5,009 bases of DNA from an uncultured Alphaproteobacteria bacterium (GTDB taxonomy: Bacteria > Pseudomonadota > Alphaproteobacteria > Rhizobiales > Hyphomicrobiaceae), in the NCBI GenBank assembly GCA_937950105.1, contig CALFEM010000178.1, positions 1 through 5,009 of the forward strand. The letters run 5' to 3'. A program made the translations under genes and the position numbers. Of the stretch, positions 1 through 5,009 are shown one piece after another. The stretch's first letter is position 1. Each line of letters starts with the position of its first letter. The notes under the pieces are model-generated. The model had not been told where the DNA came from and searched no databases. It saw only the letters and a list, made by a program, of their open reading frames with translations.

Positions 1-47
1 GACCACCGAGATCTACACTCTTTCCCTACACGACGCTCTTCCGATCT
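1..47 (+). other. Illumina P5/TruSeq Read 1 adapter (sequencing artefact)
   Basis: These bases match the last 47 nt of the 58-nt Illumina universal (P5 plus TruSeq Read 1) adapter, from GACCACCGAGATC through to the terminal GCTCTTCCGATCT. Genomic sequence starts at base 48, exactly where an insert is ligated. Read on the minus strand this is genomic insert followed by AGATCGGAAGAGC, the usual read-through pattern of an untrimmed read at a contig end. Nothing here should be given a biological meaning, and any reading frame extended through it is chimeric. Recognition is from memory of the adapter sequence and leaves little room for doubt. Confidence 0.98.
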
Positions 48-104
48 TGCCGATGCGGCGGCCAGAAGCAGAGCGGCGAAGCTAATGGCCCGCAGGTTCG
101 TCAT
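48..104 (-). CDS. N-terminal signal peptide of an unidentified secreted protein (truncated by contig end)
   Basis: On the minus strand an ATG at 104-102 opens 19 codons reading MTNLRAISFAALLLAAASA before the genomic sequence meets the adapter. This is a classic Sec signal peptide: a short polar start with one Arg, a hydrophobic Ala/Leu core, and a small-residue ending (A-S-A) that fits signal peptidase I. An AGGAA ribosome binding site (117-113) lies 8 nt before the ATG, which supports the start. The gene follows rpmB in the same direction after a 238-nt gap. The mature protein is missing entirely, so its function cannot be read. The frame stays open through the adapter, but those codons are artificial. 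The start codon may be paired in a hairpin (bases 102-152). I am fairly sure this is a real gene start and have no basis for naming the product. Confidence 0.72.
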
Positions 105-152
105 GTCGCCTGTTCCTCGCCTCGCCTCGTCTCGACGTACCGGGGCGACATG
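102..152 (-). promoter_or_regulatory. Inverted repeat that could mask the start codon of the truncated secreted-protein gene
   Basis: The 9-base arm at 102-110 (catgtcgcc) and the arm at 144-152 (ggcgacatg) are perfect reverse complements. In the minus-strand transcript the upstream arm can pair with GGCGACAUG, which contains the AUG itself, while the AGGAA ribosome binding site sits in the 33-nt loop. The repeat is seen directly. A role in translation control is inference, and a chance match is possible in DNA this GC-rich. Confidence 0.35.
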
Positions 153-179
153 CGACGCGCGAGTGCGCGATCGAATCAG

Positions 180-195
180 CCGCCCGGCCGGGCGG
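180..195. repeat. 16-bp perfect GC palindrome
   Basis: The bases ccgcccggccgggcgg read the same on both strands. The palindrome lies between the rpmB stop codon and the start of the truncated secreted-protein gene. It has no T-run on either side, so it is not a standard intrinsic terminator. It could be a transcript-end hairpin or a protein binding site. A GATTC (GANTC type, the CcrM methylation motif of alphaproteobacteria) lies just beside it at 173-177. Confidence 0.4.
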
Positions 196-260
196 AGTTT
201 GCCGCCGAAATCGTCCGGCGCAAAGCGGCGCCACGAGCATAGGCCCGGTTCAGCCGGCAC

Positions 261-288
261 GCCCGCGGATTTCGCATACGAAACGGGC
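261..288 (-). repeat. Possible 3' hairpin of the rpmB transcript
   Basis: In the minus-strand transcript, starting 54 nt past the rpmB stop, GCCCG-UUUCG is followed by a UAUG loop and then CGAAA, a 4-nt bulge and CGGGC. This makes a 10-bp stem in two blocks (arms 284-288/261-265 and 279-283/270-274). It has no U-tract after it, so it would be a 3'-end stabiliser or a poor terminator at best. It is the best folded candidate I found after rpmB, but the evidence is only the base pairing. Confidence 0.25.
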
Positions 289-342
289 CCGCCGCGCGTG
301 TCGCGAGCGAGCCCATTTTCAAATCGATCGATCCGTCGAAGA

Positions 343-648
343 TCAGGCGGCGGCCTGAGCGGCGGCGGCCTTCTTCGCCTTCGCCACGTCGCGCTTCAAT
401 TTGAGGCACCGGTCCGACAGTTCCTCGTCCTTCGCCTTGGCGAGGAACGCATCGAGGCCGCCACGATGCTCGACGGTCTTCAACGCCTGCGCGCAGACCT
501 TGAGGCTGTAGCTCTGGCCGAGCGCATCCGAAATCAGCGTGACGTTGCACAGGTTCGGGCGGAACTTGCGCTTGGTCTTGTTCTCGGCGTGGCTCTTGTT
601 GTTGCCGGAGAGGGGCAGCTTGCCCGTAAGCTCGCACTTGCGCGTCAT
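343..648 (-). CDS. rpmB: 50S ribosomal protein L28
   Basis: This 101-residue basic protein is ribosomal protein L28 (bL28), a component of the large ribosomal subunit. It is recognised by its conserved N-terminal block: M-[ST]-R-x-C-E-L-T-G-K at residues 1-10, S-G-N-N-x-S-H-A at 14-21, and N-K-T-K-R-x-F at 23-29. A core [15 protein letters not shown] at 31-45 and V-E-H-R-G-G-L-D in the second half complete the match. The last 15 residues are an Ala/Lys tail. The start at 648 is chosen because the family's usual N-terminus begins there and an AGGAG ribosome binding site (661-657) stands 8 nt upstream. The frame is open upstream to an ATG at 789, but that would put 47 alien residues before the conserved start and overlap the promoter. 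No rpmG (L33) follows within the visible sequence, unlike the rpmB-rpmG pair of many other bacteria. Transcription likely starts near 754 from the promoter at 761-789. Confidence 0.97.
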   Translation of the reverse strand: MTRKCELTGKLPLSGNNKSHAENKTKRKFRPNLCNVTLISDALGQSYSLKVCAQALKTVEHRGGLDAFLAKAKDEELSDRCLKLKRDVAKAKKAAAAQAAA

Positions 649-663
649 CGTCAAAGCTCCTGG

Positions 664-692
664 GTGGCCAGCGCGCCTCGCGGGGCGGCCAC
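664..692 (-). repeat. Inverted repeat just upstream of the rpmB ribosome binding site
   Basis: The arms gtggcc (664-669) and ggccac (687-692) are perfect complements separated by 17 nt of GC-rich sequence. In the rpmB mRNA the stem ends only 2 nt before the AGGAG. It could limit or position ribosome entry. Six pairs are not enough to rule out chance. Confidence 0.3.
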
Positions 693-727
693 GCATCGTT
701 CCGATCGGAAAGGGAATAATCTCGTGG

Positions 728-748
728 CCCGGGCAGCAAGCTGCCGGG
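728..748 (-). repeat. CUUG-capped hairpin near the 5' end of the rpmB mRNA
   Basis: The transcript reads CCCGGCAG, then CUUG, then CUGCC, a bulged C and GGG. Eight base pairs with one bulge are closed by the G(CUUG)C loop, an unusually stable tetraloop. It starts about 6 nt after the predicted transcription start. Such 5'-terminal stems are known to protect mRNAs from RNase E or RppH-started decay, which would suit a long-lived ribosomal protein mRNA. The pairing is seen; the role is inferred. Confidence 0.45.
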
Positions 749-760
749 ACTTTGCGCGCT

Positions 761-789
761 TCTATAAGCGCAGCCTCGGGAGGCGTCAA
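761..789 (-). promoter_or_regulatory. Housekeeping-sigma promoter of rpmB
   Basis: On the minus strand TTGACG (789-784, five of six to the -35 consensus TTGACA) is followed after exactly 17 nt by TATAGA (766-761, close to TATAAT). This predicts transcription starting near 754-753. The spacing is ideal and the AT-rich -10 stands out in GC-rich DNA. It points at rpmB, 113 nt before its start codon. This is a strong promoter by sequence, fitting a highly expressed ribosomal protein gene. Confidence 0.8.
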
Positions 790-1012
790 GCGCGGGCGTG
801 CCTCCGGTCGCGACCGAAAGCGCGCCTCGGCCGCTCCTCGCCCGCTTCCGACACCCGCGCACCTCCCCGCGTCCGGTCCAGTCCCGCCCCGGAACGGCGG
901 GAAACCATTCCTTTACCGCCTGCGTACTACCGTCGAGGGGTCAAAGTTCAGACGTATTGCCTCGGTTAGCTCCGGCCAACCCGGCGCCCGCGTACCTTGG
1001 GGTTCAAGTATC
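790..1012. other. Intergenic region between divergent rpmB and DUF3108 genes
   Basis: This 223-nt stretch should carry the control signals for the plus-strand DUF3108 gene, but I see no convincing -35/-10 pair pointing that way. It holds a 12-bp perfect palindrome, cggtcgcgaccg, at 805-816. That is about 50-60 bp upstream of the predicted rpmB transcription start, a plausible place for an activator or shared operator. It also holds a 7-bp stem (arms 882-888 and 896-902, loop ccggaac) with no T-run after it. The frame of the DUF3108 gene is open leftwards through here to an ATG at 539, but that is GC-rich read-through, not coding. Confidence 0.5.
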
Positions 1013-1879
1013 ATGTCGCTCGCGTTCTCGTCGCGCGTCCCGCGCATCAGCCTCGCCCTTTGCGCCGCAGCCACGCTGCTGGGGCTTTCCGGCTCCGCGT
1101 CGGCGCCCAAGGCCGCCGGGGATCGCGCCTGGCCGGCTCAGGTCGCCGCCGTCTACAAGAGCAATTTCAATGGCTTCGACATCGGCCGCTTCGCCTTCTC
1201 TCAGCAGACGGGCGGAGGTGGCTACAAGTTGTCGGGTGACGCGCGCATCTCGGCGCTGCTCGGGGCCTTCAAGTGGCAGGGCGTATCGCAGGCCAGCGGG
1301 GGCATCCGTGGCGAGGCTGCGGAGCCTTCGGCTTACGTGTTCGACTACGCCTCGAGCGCCAAATCCGGTTCGATCCGCATGGGTTTTCGTGAGTCCGACG
1401 TGGTGTCGGCCTCGGTCAATCCGCCAGCCCCGGACGACGAGGACCTAGTGCCGGTCGAGCGCCGTCATCTGACCGATGTTCTCGATCCGCTGTCGGCCGT
1501 GCTGGCCGTAACCCGTGCCACCGGGGCCGAGCCGTGCCGCCAGCGCCTTCCCGTGTTCGACGGCAAGCAGCGGTTTGATCTGGTGCTGAGCCCGCGCGGC
1601 GAACGCCCGCTGGCCGAGCGCAAACCCTCCGGCCAGCCCGGCATGGTGCACGTCTGCGGTGTGCGCTATCAACCTATCGCCGGCTTCAAGCGCGGCTCCG
1701 ACCAGGAAGCCGCCGCTCGCAAGATGGACATCGAAATGACGTTGCGGCCGGTGCCGTCGGCGAACCTGCTGGTGCCGCACAGCGTCACCATTCCGGCCCT
1801 CGTCGGCACCGTGGTGCTGAGCCTCGAGCGCATCGACATCCGCACACCCGGCAGCGACCAGATCGCTTTGGTGAACTGA
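1013..1879 (+). CDS. DUF3108 domain-containing secreted protein
   Basis: This is a 288-residue exported protein of unknown function. Residues 1-31 form a signal peptide: Arg at 8 and 11, a hydrophobic stretch ISLALCAAATLLGL at 12-25, and an A-S-A ending at 29-31. The mature part opens with V-Y-K-S-N-F-N-G-F-D-I-G-R-F, and its second half has L-D-P-L-S-A-V-L and P-V-F-D-G-K-Q-R-F-D-L, as in DUF3108 (PF11306) proteins of proteobacteria. Two cysteines, C175 and C215, could form a periplasmic disulfide. C17 lies inside the hydrophobic core preceded by Leu, so a lipoprotein is unlikely. The ATG at 1013 places the signal peptide at the N-terminus, but the ribosome binding site is weak (ttgggg at 998-1003). 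Translation to the upstream in-frame ATG at 539 would bury the signal peptide and cross rpmB. An intrinsic terminator ends the unit, so it is probably expressed alone. Confidence 0.85.
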   Translation: MSLAFSSRVPRISLALCAAATLLGLSGSASAPKAAGDRAWPAQVAAVYKSNFNGFDIGRFAFSQQTGGGGYKLSGDARISALLGAFKWQGVSQASGGIRGEAAEPSAYVFDYASSAKSGSIRMGFRESDVVSASVNPPAPDDEDLVPVERRHLTDVLDPLSAVLAVTRATGAEPCRQRLPVFDGKQRFDLVLSPRGERPLAERKPSGQPGMVHVCGVRYQPIAGFKRGSDQEAAARKMDIEMTLRPVPSANLLVPHSVTIPALVGTVVLSLERIDIRTPGSDQIALVN

Positions 1880-1906
1880 CCTAGGTTCTCCAAGAGATTG
1901 AGATTG

Positions 1907-1939
1907 AACGGGCGGGAGTCCTGCATCCCGCCCGTTTTT
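1907..1939 (+). terminator. Intrinsic terminator of the DUF3108 gene
   Basis: A perfect 11-bp stem (aacgggcggga at 1907-1917 with tcccgcccgtt at 1926-1936) has an 8-nt loop and runs into five T's (1935-1939). It begins 27 nt after the DUF3108 stop codon. It is a canonical rho-independent terminator on the plus strand and separates this gene from the helicase that starts 76 nt further on. Confidence 0.93.
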
Positions 1940-1977
1940 GCCAACAAAGCCTTGATCTCGGCGTGTCGCGGTGCAAT

Positions 1978-2002
1978 TCCAAGGGCTTCGAACGACCTTG
2001 GA
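1978..2002 (+). promoter_or_regulatory. Leader hairpin overlapping one of two ribosome binding sites of the helicase gene
   Basis: tccaagg (1978-1984) and ccttgga (1996-2002) form a perfect 7-bp stem with an 11-nt loop that contains ttcgaa. The 3' arm covers the GGAG at 2000-2003, which is 11 nt from the ATG at 2015. A second GGAG at 2007-2010, 4 nt from that ATG, stays outside the stem and is 16 nt from the in-frame ATG at 2027. A weak promoter candidate, TTGATC (1952-1957) with caattc (1974-1979) at 16-nt spacing, lies just upstream but has a poor -10. The pairing is seen; any control of start choice is inferred. Confidence 0.3.
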
Positions 2003-2014
2003 GCCTGGAGCAGC

Positions 2015-5009
2015 ATGGGCAGCGACATGGAAACGCGCATCCGTCACGTCACGGCGGTGCTCGGTCCGACCAACACCGGCAAGACCCATCTCGCCATCGA
2101 GCGCATGCTGTCGCACGAAAGCGGCATGATCGGTCTGCCGCTGCGTCTCCTCGCGCGCGAGGTCTACGACAAGATCGCCGCCCGCGTCGGGGCCGAGAAG
2201 GTCGCGCTCATCACGGGTGAAGAAAAGATCCGGCCCGAGCGCGCGCGCTACTGGGTGGCGACGGTCGAGGCGATGCCGCGCGACATCGACGTCGATTTTC
2301 TCGCTATCGACGAGGTGCAGCTGTGCGGTGATCCCGAGCGCGGCCACGTCTTCACCGATCGCCTGCTGCATTCGCGCGGGCGCAGCGAAACGCTGCTGCT
2401 CGGCGCGCAGACCATGCGCGAGGCGATCGCCGACCTGATCCCCGGCGCCAACTTCATCTCGCGCCCGCGCCTCTCCAAGCTCACCTACGCGGGTGAGAAG
2501 AAGATCACGCGGCTGCCGACGCGCTCTGCCGTGGTCGCCTTCTCGGCGAGCGACGTGTACTCCATCGCCGAGCTGATCCGCCGCCAGCGTGGCGGTGCGG
2601 CGGTCGTGCTCGGCGCGCTGTCGCCGCGCACGCGCAACGCGCAGGTGGCGCTTTATCAGTCGGGCGACGTCGATTTTCTGGTTGCGTCGGACGCCATCGG
2701 CATGGGCCTCAATCTCGATGTCGATCACGTCGCCTTCGCATCGGTGAGGAAGTTCGACGGTCAGGCGCATCGCAACCTGACGCCTTCCGAGATGGGGCAG
2801 ATCGCCGGTCGCGCCGGCCGCCACATGAACGACGGCACGTTCGGCGTGACGGGCGGCGTGCCGCCGCTCGAGCCGGACATGATCGAACGGCTGGAGAATC
2901 ACACGTTCGACAGCGTTCGCATGCTGCAGTGGCGCAACCGCAACCTCGATTTCCGCACCCTCGACGCACTGCGCGAAAGCCTGCGCGAACTCCCGCGCGA
3001 GCAGCGACTGACGCGGGCGCGCATGGCTGACGACGTAGAGGCGCTGGAGACCGTCAGCCGCGACGGCGAGCTGACAGCGATGGCGCGCACGCCGGCGGCG
3101 GTGGCGAAGCTCTGGGACGTTTGCCAGATACCCGACTACCGCAAGGTTTCGCCCGCCACCCATGCCGAGATGATCGCCACCCTTTACAAGTTCCTGATGA
3201 CCGGCGAGGAGCGCATTCCGGAAGACTGGTTCCAGCGCCACGTCGATTTCGCCGACCGCACCGATGGCGACATCGACACGCTCGCGAACCGCATCGCCCA
3301 TATCCGCACGTGGACGTTCGTTTCGAACCGCGCCGACTGGCTCAAGGACCCGGCGCACTGGCAGGGCCGCACGCGCGAGGTCGAGGACAAGCTGTCGGAC
3401 GCCCTGCACGAGTGTCTGACGCAGCGCTTCGTCGACAAGCGCACCAGTGCGCTGATGCGCGGCATGCGCGACAAGGACGAGTTGCACGCCGAGATCAGCG
3501 ACGACGGCTCGATCCACGTCGAGCAGCACTTCGTCGGCCGCCTCAAGGGTTTCCGCTTCATGCCCGACACCAACGCGACGAGCGACGGCATCCACGGCAA
3601 GGCGGCGCGCCATGCCGCCGCACAGGTGCTGTCACGCGAGCTCGGGATGCGCGCGCGCCGCGTGTCGTCCGCCAAGGCGGATGCCTTCAAGCTGACGCGC
3701 AATGGCCGCGTGCTGTGGCGCGACGAGGAAGTCGCGCGGCTCGAGCCGGGCGACGATCGCCTGAAGCCGACTGTCGTGCTGCTCGCCGACGAGCATCTTT
3801 CGGGGCCGGACCGCGAGAAGGTGCAGGCGCGCCTCGACACGTGGATCGTCGAGCTGATCGGCGACAAGCTGAAGCCGCTGGTCGATCTGGTGAAGGCCGA
3901 GGACGTGACCGGGCTCGCGCGCGGCATCGCCTTCCGCATGAGCGAGAGCTTCGGCGTGCTCAAGCGTGACGCCATCGCCGAGGAGCTGAAGTCGCTCGAT
4001 CAGCCAGCGCGCGCCAGTCTGCGCAAGTACGGCGTGCGCTTCGGCGCGTTCAACGTGTTCATTCCGCTGCTGCTGAAGCCGGCGCCTGCCGAGCTGGCGG
4101 CGACGCTGTGGGCGCTGAAGCATGCCGGCGAGCACAAGCTGTCGCTTGACGCACTGCCCGAGCCGCCGCGCCCCGGCCTCACCTCGGTCGCAGCGGATCC
4201 GACCATTCCCGACGCATTTTATCGCGCCTACGGGTTCCACGTGTGCGGCCCGCGCGCGGTGCGCATCGACATCCTTGAGCGGCTTGCCGATCTCATCCGT
4301 CCGCTGTTGGCGTGGCGCGCGAGCGATGCCGGAGCGACGCCGCCCAACGGCGCCACAGGCGACGGCGGCTTCACCGTGCTGCCGGAGATGATGTCGATCC
4401 TCGGCAGTTCGGCGGATGAGCTTGGCGAGGTGCTGAAGTCGCTCGGATTCCGCAACGAACGCCGCCGCGTGACGGCGGTCGTGCCCGCCACTCCTCCCGC
4501 TGATGCGTCGGCGTCCGCTGCACAATCGCTCGCCGACGCGGCGCCCGCAGCGGAGAAAAAGTCGCTGGCCGAAATTGCGGCCGATGCGGCCGTGCGCGCC
4601 GCCGAAGCTCCGCGCGACGCCGCATCCACAGCCGAAGCTACGCCGGCCGATTCTGCTGGCGCGTCAGTGGAGGGGGCAGGCGTCGTTGCTGGCGCGGCCG
4701 GCGCGCGGCCGACGGACGCCGCCGCAACGGCAGCCGAAACGTCCGCAACCGAGCCGGTTGCCGCGGCGACCGGAGAGAGCCAGCCCGAGGCCGAGACATT
4801 TGTCGAGGTCTGGCGGCCCCGCCGCCACCGCTCGGAGGAGCGGGGCCGCGAGCATCAGCACCATCGTCGCGGACGGCGCGGCGGCGGTCGCGATCGCGCG
4901 GGTGAGCAGCGGGCCGCCCCCTCGGCGCCAGCCGGCTCCGCCAATGAACATGCGGTGTCCACAGCGACCGCGTCGGGTGCTGTCGCGGGTGCACCGACGG
5001 CGCAAGGCG
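2015..5009 (+). CDS. Suv3-like superfamily 2 ATP-dependent RNA helicase (partial, 3' end missing)
   Basis: At least 998 codons of a large DExx-box helicase related to mitochondrial Suv3, which unwinds RNA for degradation; alphaproteobacteria carry a giant version (called mgpS in some genomes). Motifs in order: Walker A G-P-T-N-T-G-K-T at residues 17-24, Walker B/DExx D-E-V-Q at 99-102, motif V A-S-D-A-I-G-M-G-L-N at 224-233, and motif VI Q-I-A-G-R-A-G-R at 262-269, whose arginines sense ATP. After the core come H-F-V-G-R-L-K-G-F-R-F at 505-515 and K-Y-G-V-R-F-G-A-F at 671-679, both typical of the bacterial family. From about 824 the protein becomes low-complexity: Ala/Glu-rich to 928, then W-R-P-R-R-H-R at 933-939 and an R/G/H-rich stretch likely to bind RNA. 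The ATG at 2015 has GGAG sites 4 and 11 nt upstream; the ATG at 2027 is an alternative. No frameshift is seen and the stop lies beyond the window. Its RNA targets are unknown. Confidence 0.93.
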   Translation, partial: MGSDMETRIRHVTAVLGPTNTGKTHLAIERMLSHESGMIGLPLRLLAREVYDKIAARVGAEKVALITGEEKIRPERARYWVATVEAMPRDIDVDFLAIDEVQLCGDPERGHVFTDRLLHSRGRSETLLLGAQTMREAIADLIPGANFISRPRLSKLTYAGEKKITRLPTRSAVVAFSASDVYSIAELIRRQRGGAAVVLGALSPRTRNAQVALYQSGDVDFLVASDAIGMGLNLDVDHVAFASVRKFDGQAHRNLTPSEMGQIAGRAGRHMNDGTFGVTGGVPPLEPDMIERLENHTFDSVRMLQWRNRNLDFRTLDALRESLRELPREQRLTRARMADDVEALETVSRDGELTAMARTPAAVAKLWDVCQIPDYRKVSPATHAEMIATLYKFLMTGEERIPEDWFQRHVDFADRTDGDIDTLANRIAHIRTWTFVSNRADWLKDPAHWQGRTREVEDKLSDALHECLTQRFVDKRTSALMRGMRDKDELHAEISDDGSIHVEQHFVGRLKGFRFMPDTNATSDGIHGKAARHAAAQVLSRELGMRARRVSSAKADAFKLTRNGRVLWRDEEVARLEPGDDRLKPTVVLLADEHLSGPDREKVQARLDTWIVELIGDKLKPLVDLVKAEDVTGLARGIAFRMSESFGVLKRDAIAEELKSLDQPARASLRKYGVRFGAFNVFIPLLLKPAPAELAATLWALKHAGEHKLSLDALPEPPRPGLTSVAADPTIPDAFYRAYGFHVCGPRAVRIDILERLADLIRPLLAWRASDAGATPPNGATGDGGFTVLPEMMSILGSSADELGEVLKSLGFRNERRRVTAVVPATPPADASASAAQSLADAAPAAEKKSLAEIAADAAVRAAEAPRDAASTAEATPADSAGASVEGAGVVAGAAGARPTDAAATAAETSATEPVAAATGESQPEAETFVEVWRPRRHRSEERGREHQHHRRGRRGGGRDRAGEQRAAPSAPAGSANEHAVSTATASGAVAGAPTAQG
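4484..5009 (+). other. Coding region for the disordered Ala-rich / Arg-Gly-His-rich helicase tail
   Basis: From residue about 824 to the right edge the helicase consists almost only of A, E, S, T, P, then R, G and H. The basic block at about 933-970 includes HQHHRRGRRGGGRDR, resembling RGG-type RNA-binding tails. Because such tails vary freely in length, the true protein end cannot be estimated. No other gene is hidden here: the minus-strand open frames over this stretch are composition shadows. Confidence 0.7.

Larger units (their letters stand above)
649..760 (-). promoter_or_regulatory. Structured 5' leader of rpmB
   Basis: If transcription starts near 754, the rpmB mRNA carries about 105 untranslated nucleotides with three foldable elements. 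First, arms 748-741 and 736-728 form an 8-bp stem with one bulged base and a CUUG loop closed by a G-C pair, a known stable tetraloop. Second, the palindrome ttccgatcggaa lies at 699-710. Third, GTGGCC at 692-687 pairs with GGCCAC at 669-664, 2 nt before the AGGAG ribosome binding site (661-657), and could tune its access. Ribosomal protein operons are often controlled by their own product binding the leader. I do not recognise this leader as a described class, so regulation is inference. Confidence 0.45.

Noticed and set aside
1..47. Reading the truncated minus-strand gene on through the left edge
   Set aside because: The frame is open there, but the bases are adapter, so residues encoded by 47 to 1 are not biological.
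649..789. N-terminal extension of rpmB by 47 codons
   Set aside because: L28 begins with the conserved M-[ST]-R-x-C-E-L-T-G block at 648, which has its own AGGAG. The extension would also overlap the -35 and -10 boxes.
85..969. A 294-codon plus-strand open frame over the left part of the window
   Set aside because: It lies antisense to rpmB and its promoter and crosses intergenic DNA. The translation is Arg/Ala/Pro-rich with no recognisable domain.
539..1012. N-terminal extension of the DUF3108 gene by 158 codons
   Set aside because: It would overlap rpmB and its promoter in antisense and place the signal peptide in the middle of the protein. The ATG at 1013 puts the signal peptide at the N-terminus as expected.
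1445..3613. A 722-codon minus-strand open frame opposite the DUF3108 gene and the helicase
   Set aside because: It crosses the end of one real gene, an intrinsic terminator and half of another. Its product is a low-complexity Ala/Arg/His/Val mix with no family motifs, while the plus strand carries clear helicase motifs. It is a GC-rich antisense shadow.
3121..3969. A 282-codon plus-strand open frame inside the helicase gene
   Set aside because: It is a frame-shifted reading of the helicase, Arg-rich without domains. The helicase frame remains intact through the whole stretch.
4484..5009. Possible tandem repeat array or separate gene in the Ala-rich right end
   Set aside because: The Ala codon runs are irregular with no fixed unit, and the helicase frame continues unbroken, so this is low-complexity coding sequence.

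Overview
The window is high-GC DNA that looks alphaproteobacterial, most likely Hyphomicrobiales (Rhizobiales). This is inferred from the gene order: rpmB divergent from a secreted DUF3108 protein, which is followed by a very large Suv3-like helicase. The Ala/Arg-rich protein style agrees. No species can be named from the sequence alone. The first 47 bases are not genomic. They match the 3' part of the Illumina P5/TruSeq Read 1 adapter, so the window begins at a contig end that was not trimmed.

Layout, left to right. Bases 1-47 are adapter. Bases 48-104 (minus strand) hold the first 19 codons of a secreted protein, which are all or most of a signal peptide with a good ribosome binding site; the adapter cuts the rest away. 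Bases 105-342 are intergenic and contain several GC-rich inverted repeats. Bases 343-648 (minus) are rpmB, ribosomal protein L28, with a near-consensus promoter at 761-789 and a structured leader of about 105 nt. Bases 790-1012 separate rpmB from the divergent plus-strand gene and hold two short inverted repeats. Bases 1013-1879 (plus) encode an exported DUF3108 protein, closed by a textbook intrinsic terminator at 1907-1939. From 2015 to the right edge (plus) runs the main gene, a Suv3-type superfamily 2 helicase. At least 998 codons are present, including the helicase core, the family-specific middle region and a long Ala-rich then Arg/Gly/His-rich disordered tail. It runs off the window without a stop.

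How the genes relate: this looks like ordinary conserved chromosomal housekeeping DNA (ribosome, envelope or periplasm, RNA helicase), not an accessory island. The terminator between the DUF3108 gene and the helicase argues that they are mainly separate transcription units. I see no mobile element, CRISPR array, tRNA, rRNA or defence system, and no evidence for an undescribed system. The most useful second looks are the adapter artefact, the truncated secreted-protein gene with its start codon inside a possible hairpin, the rpmB leader with a CUUG-capped hairpin, and the helicase leader and RNA-binding-like tail.
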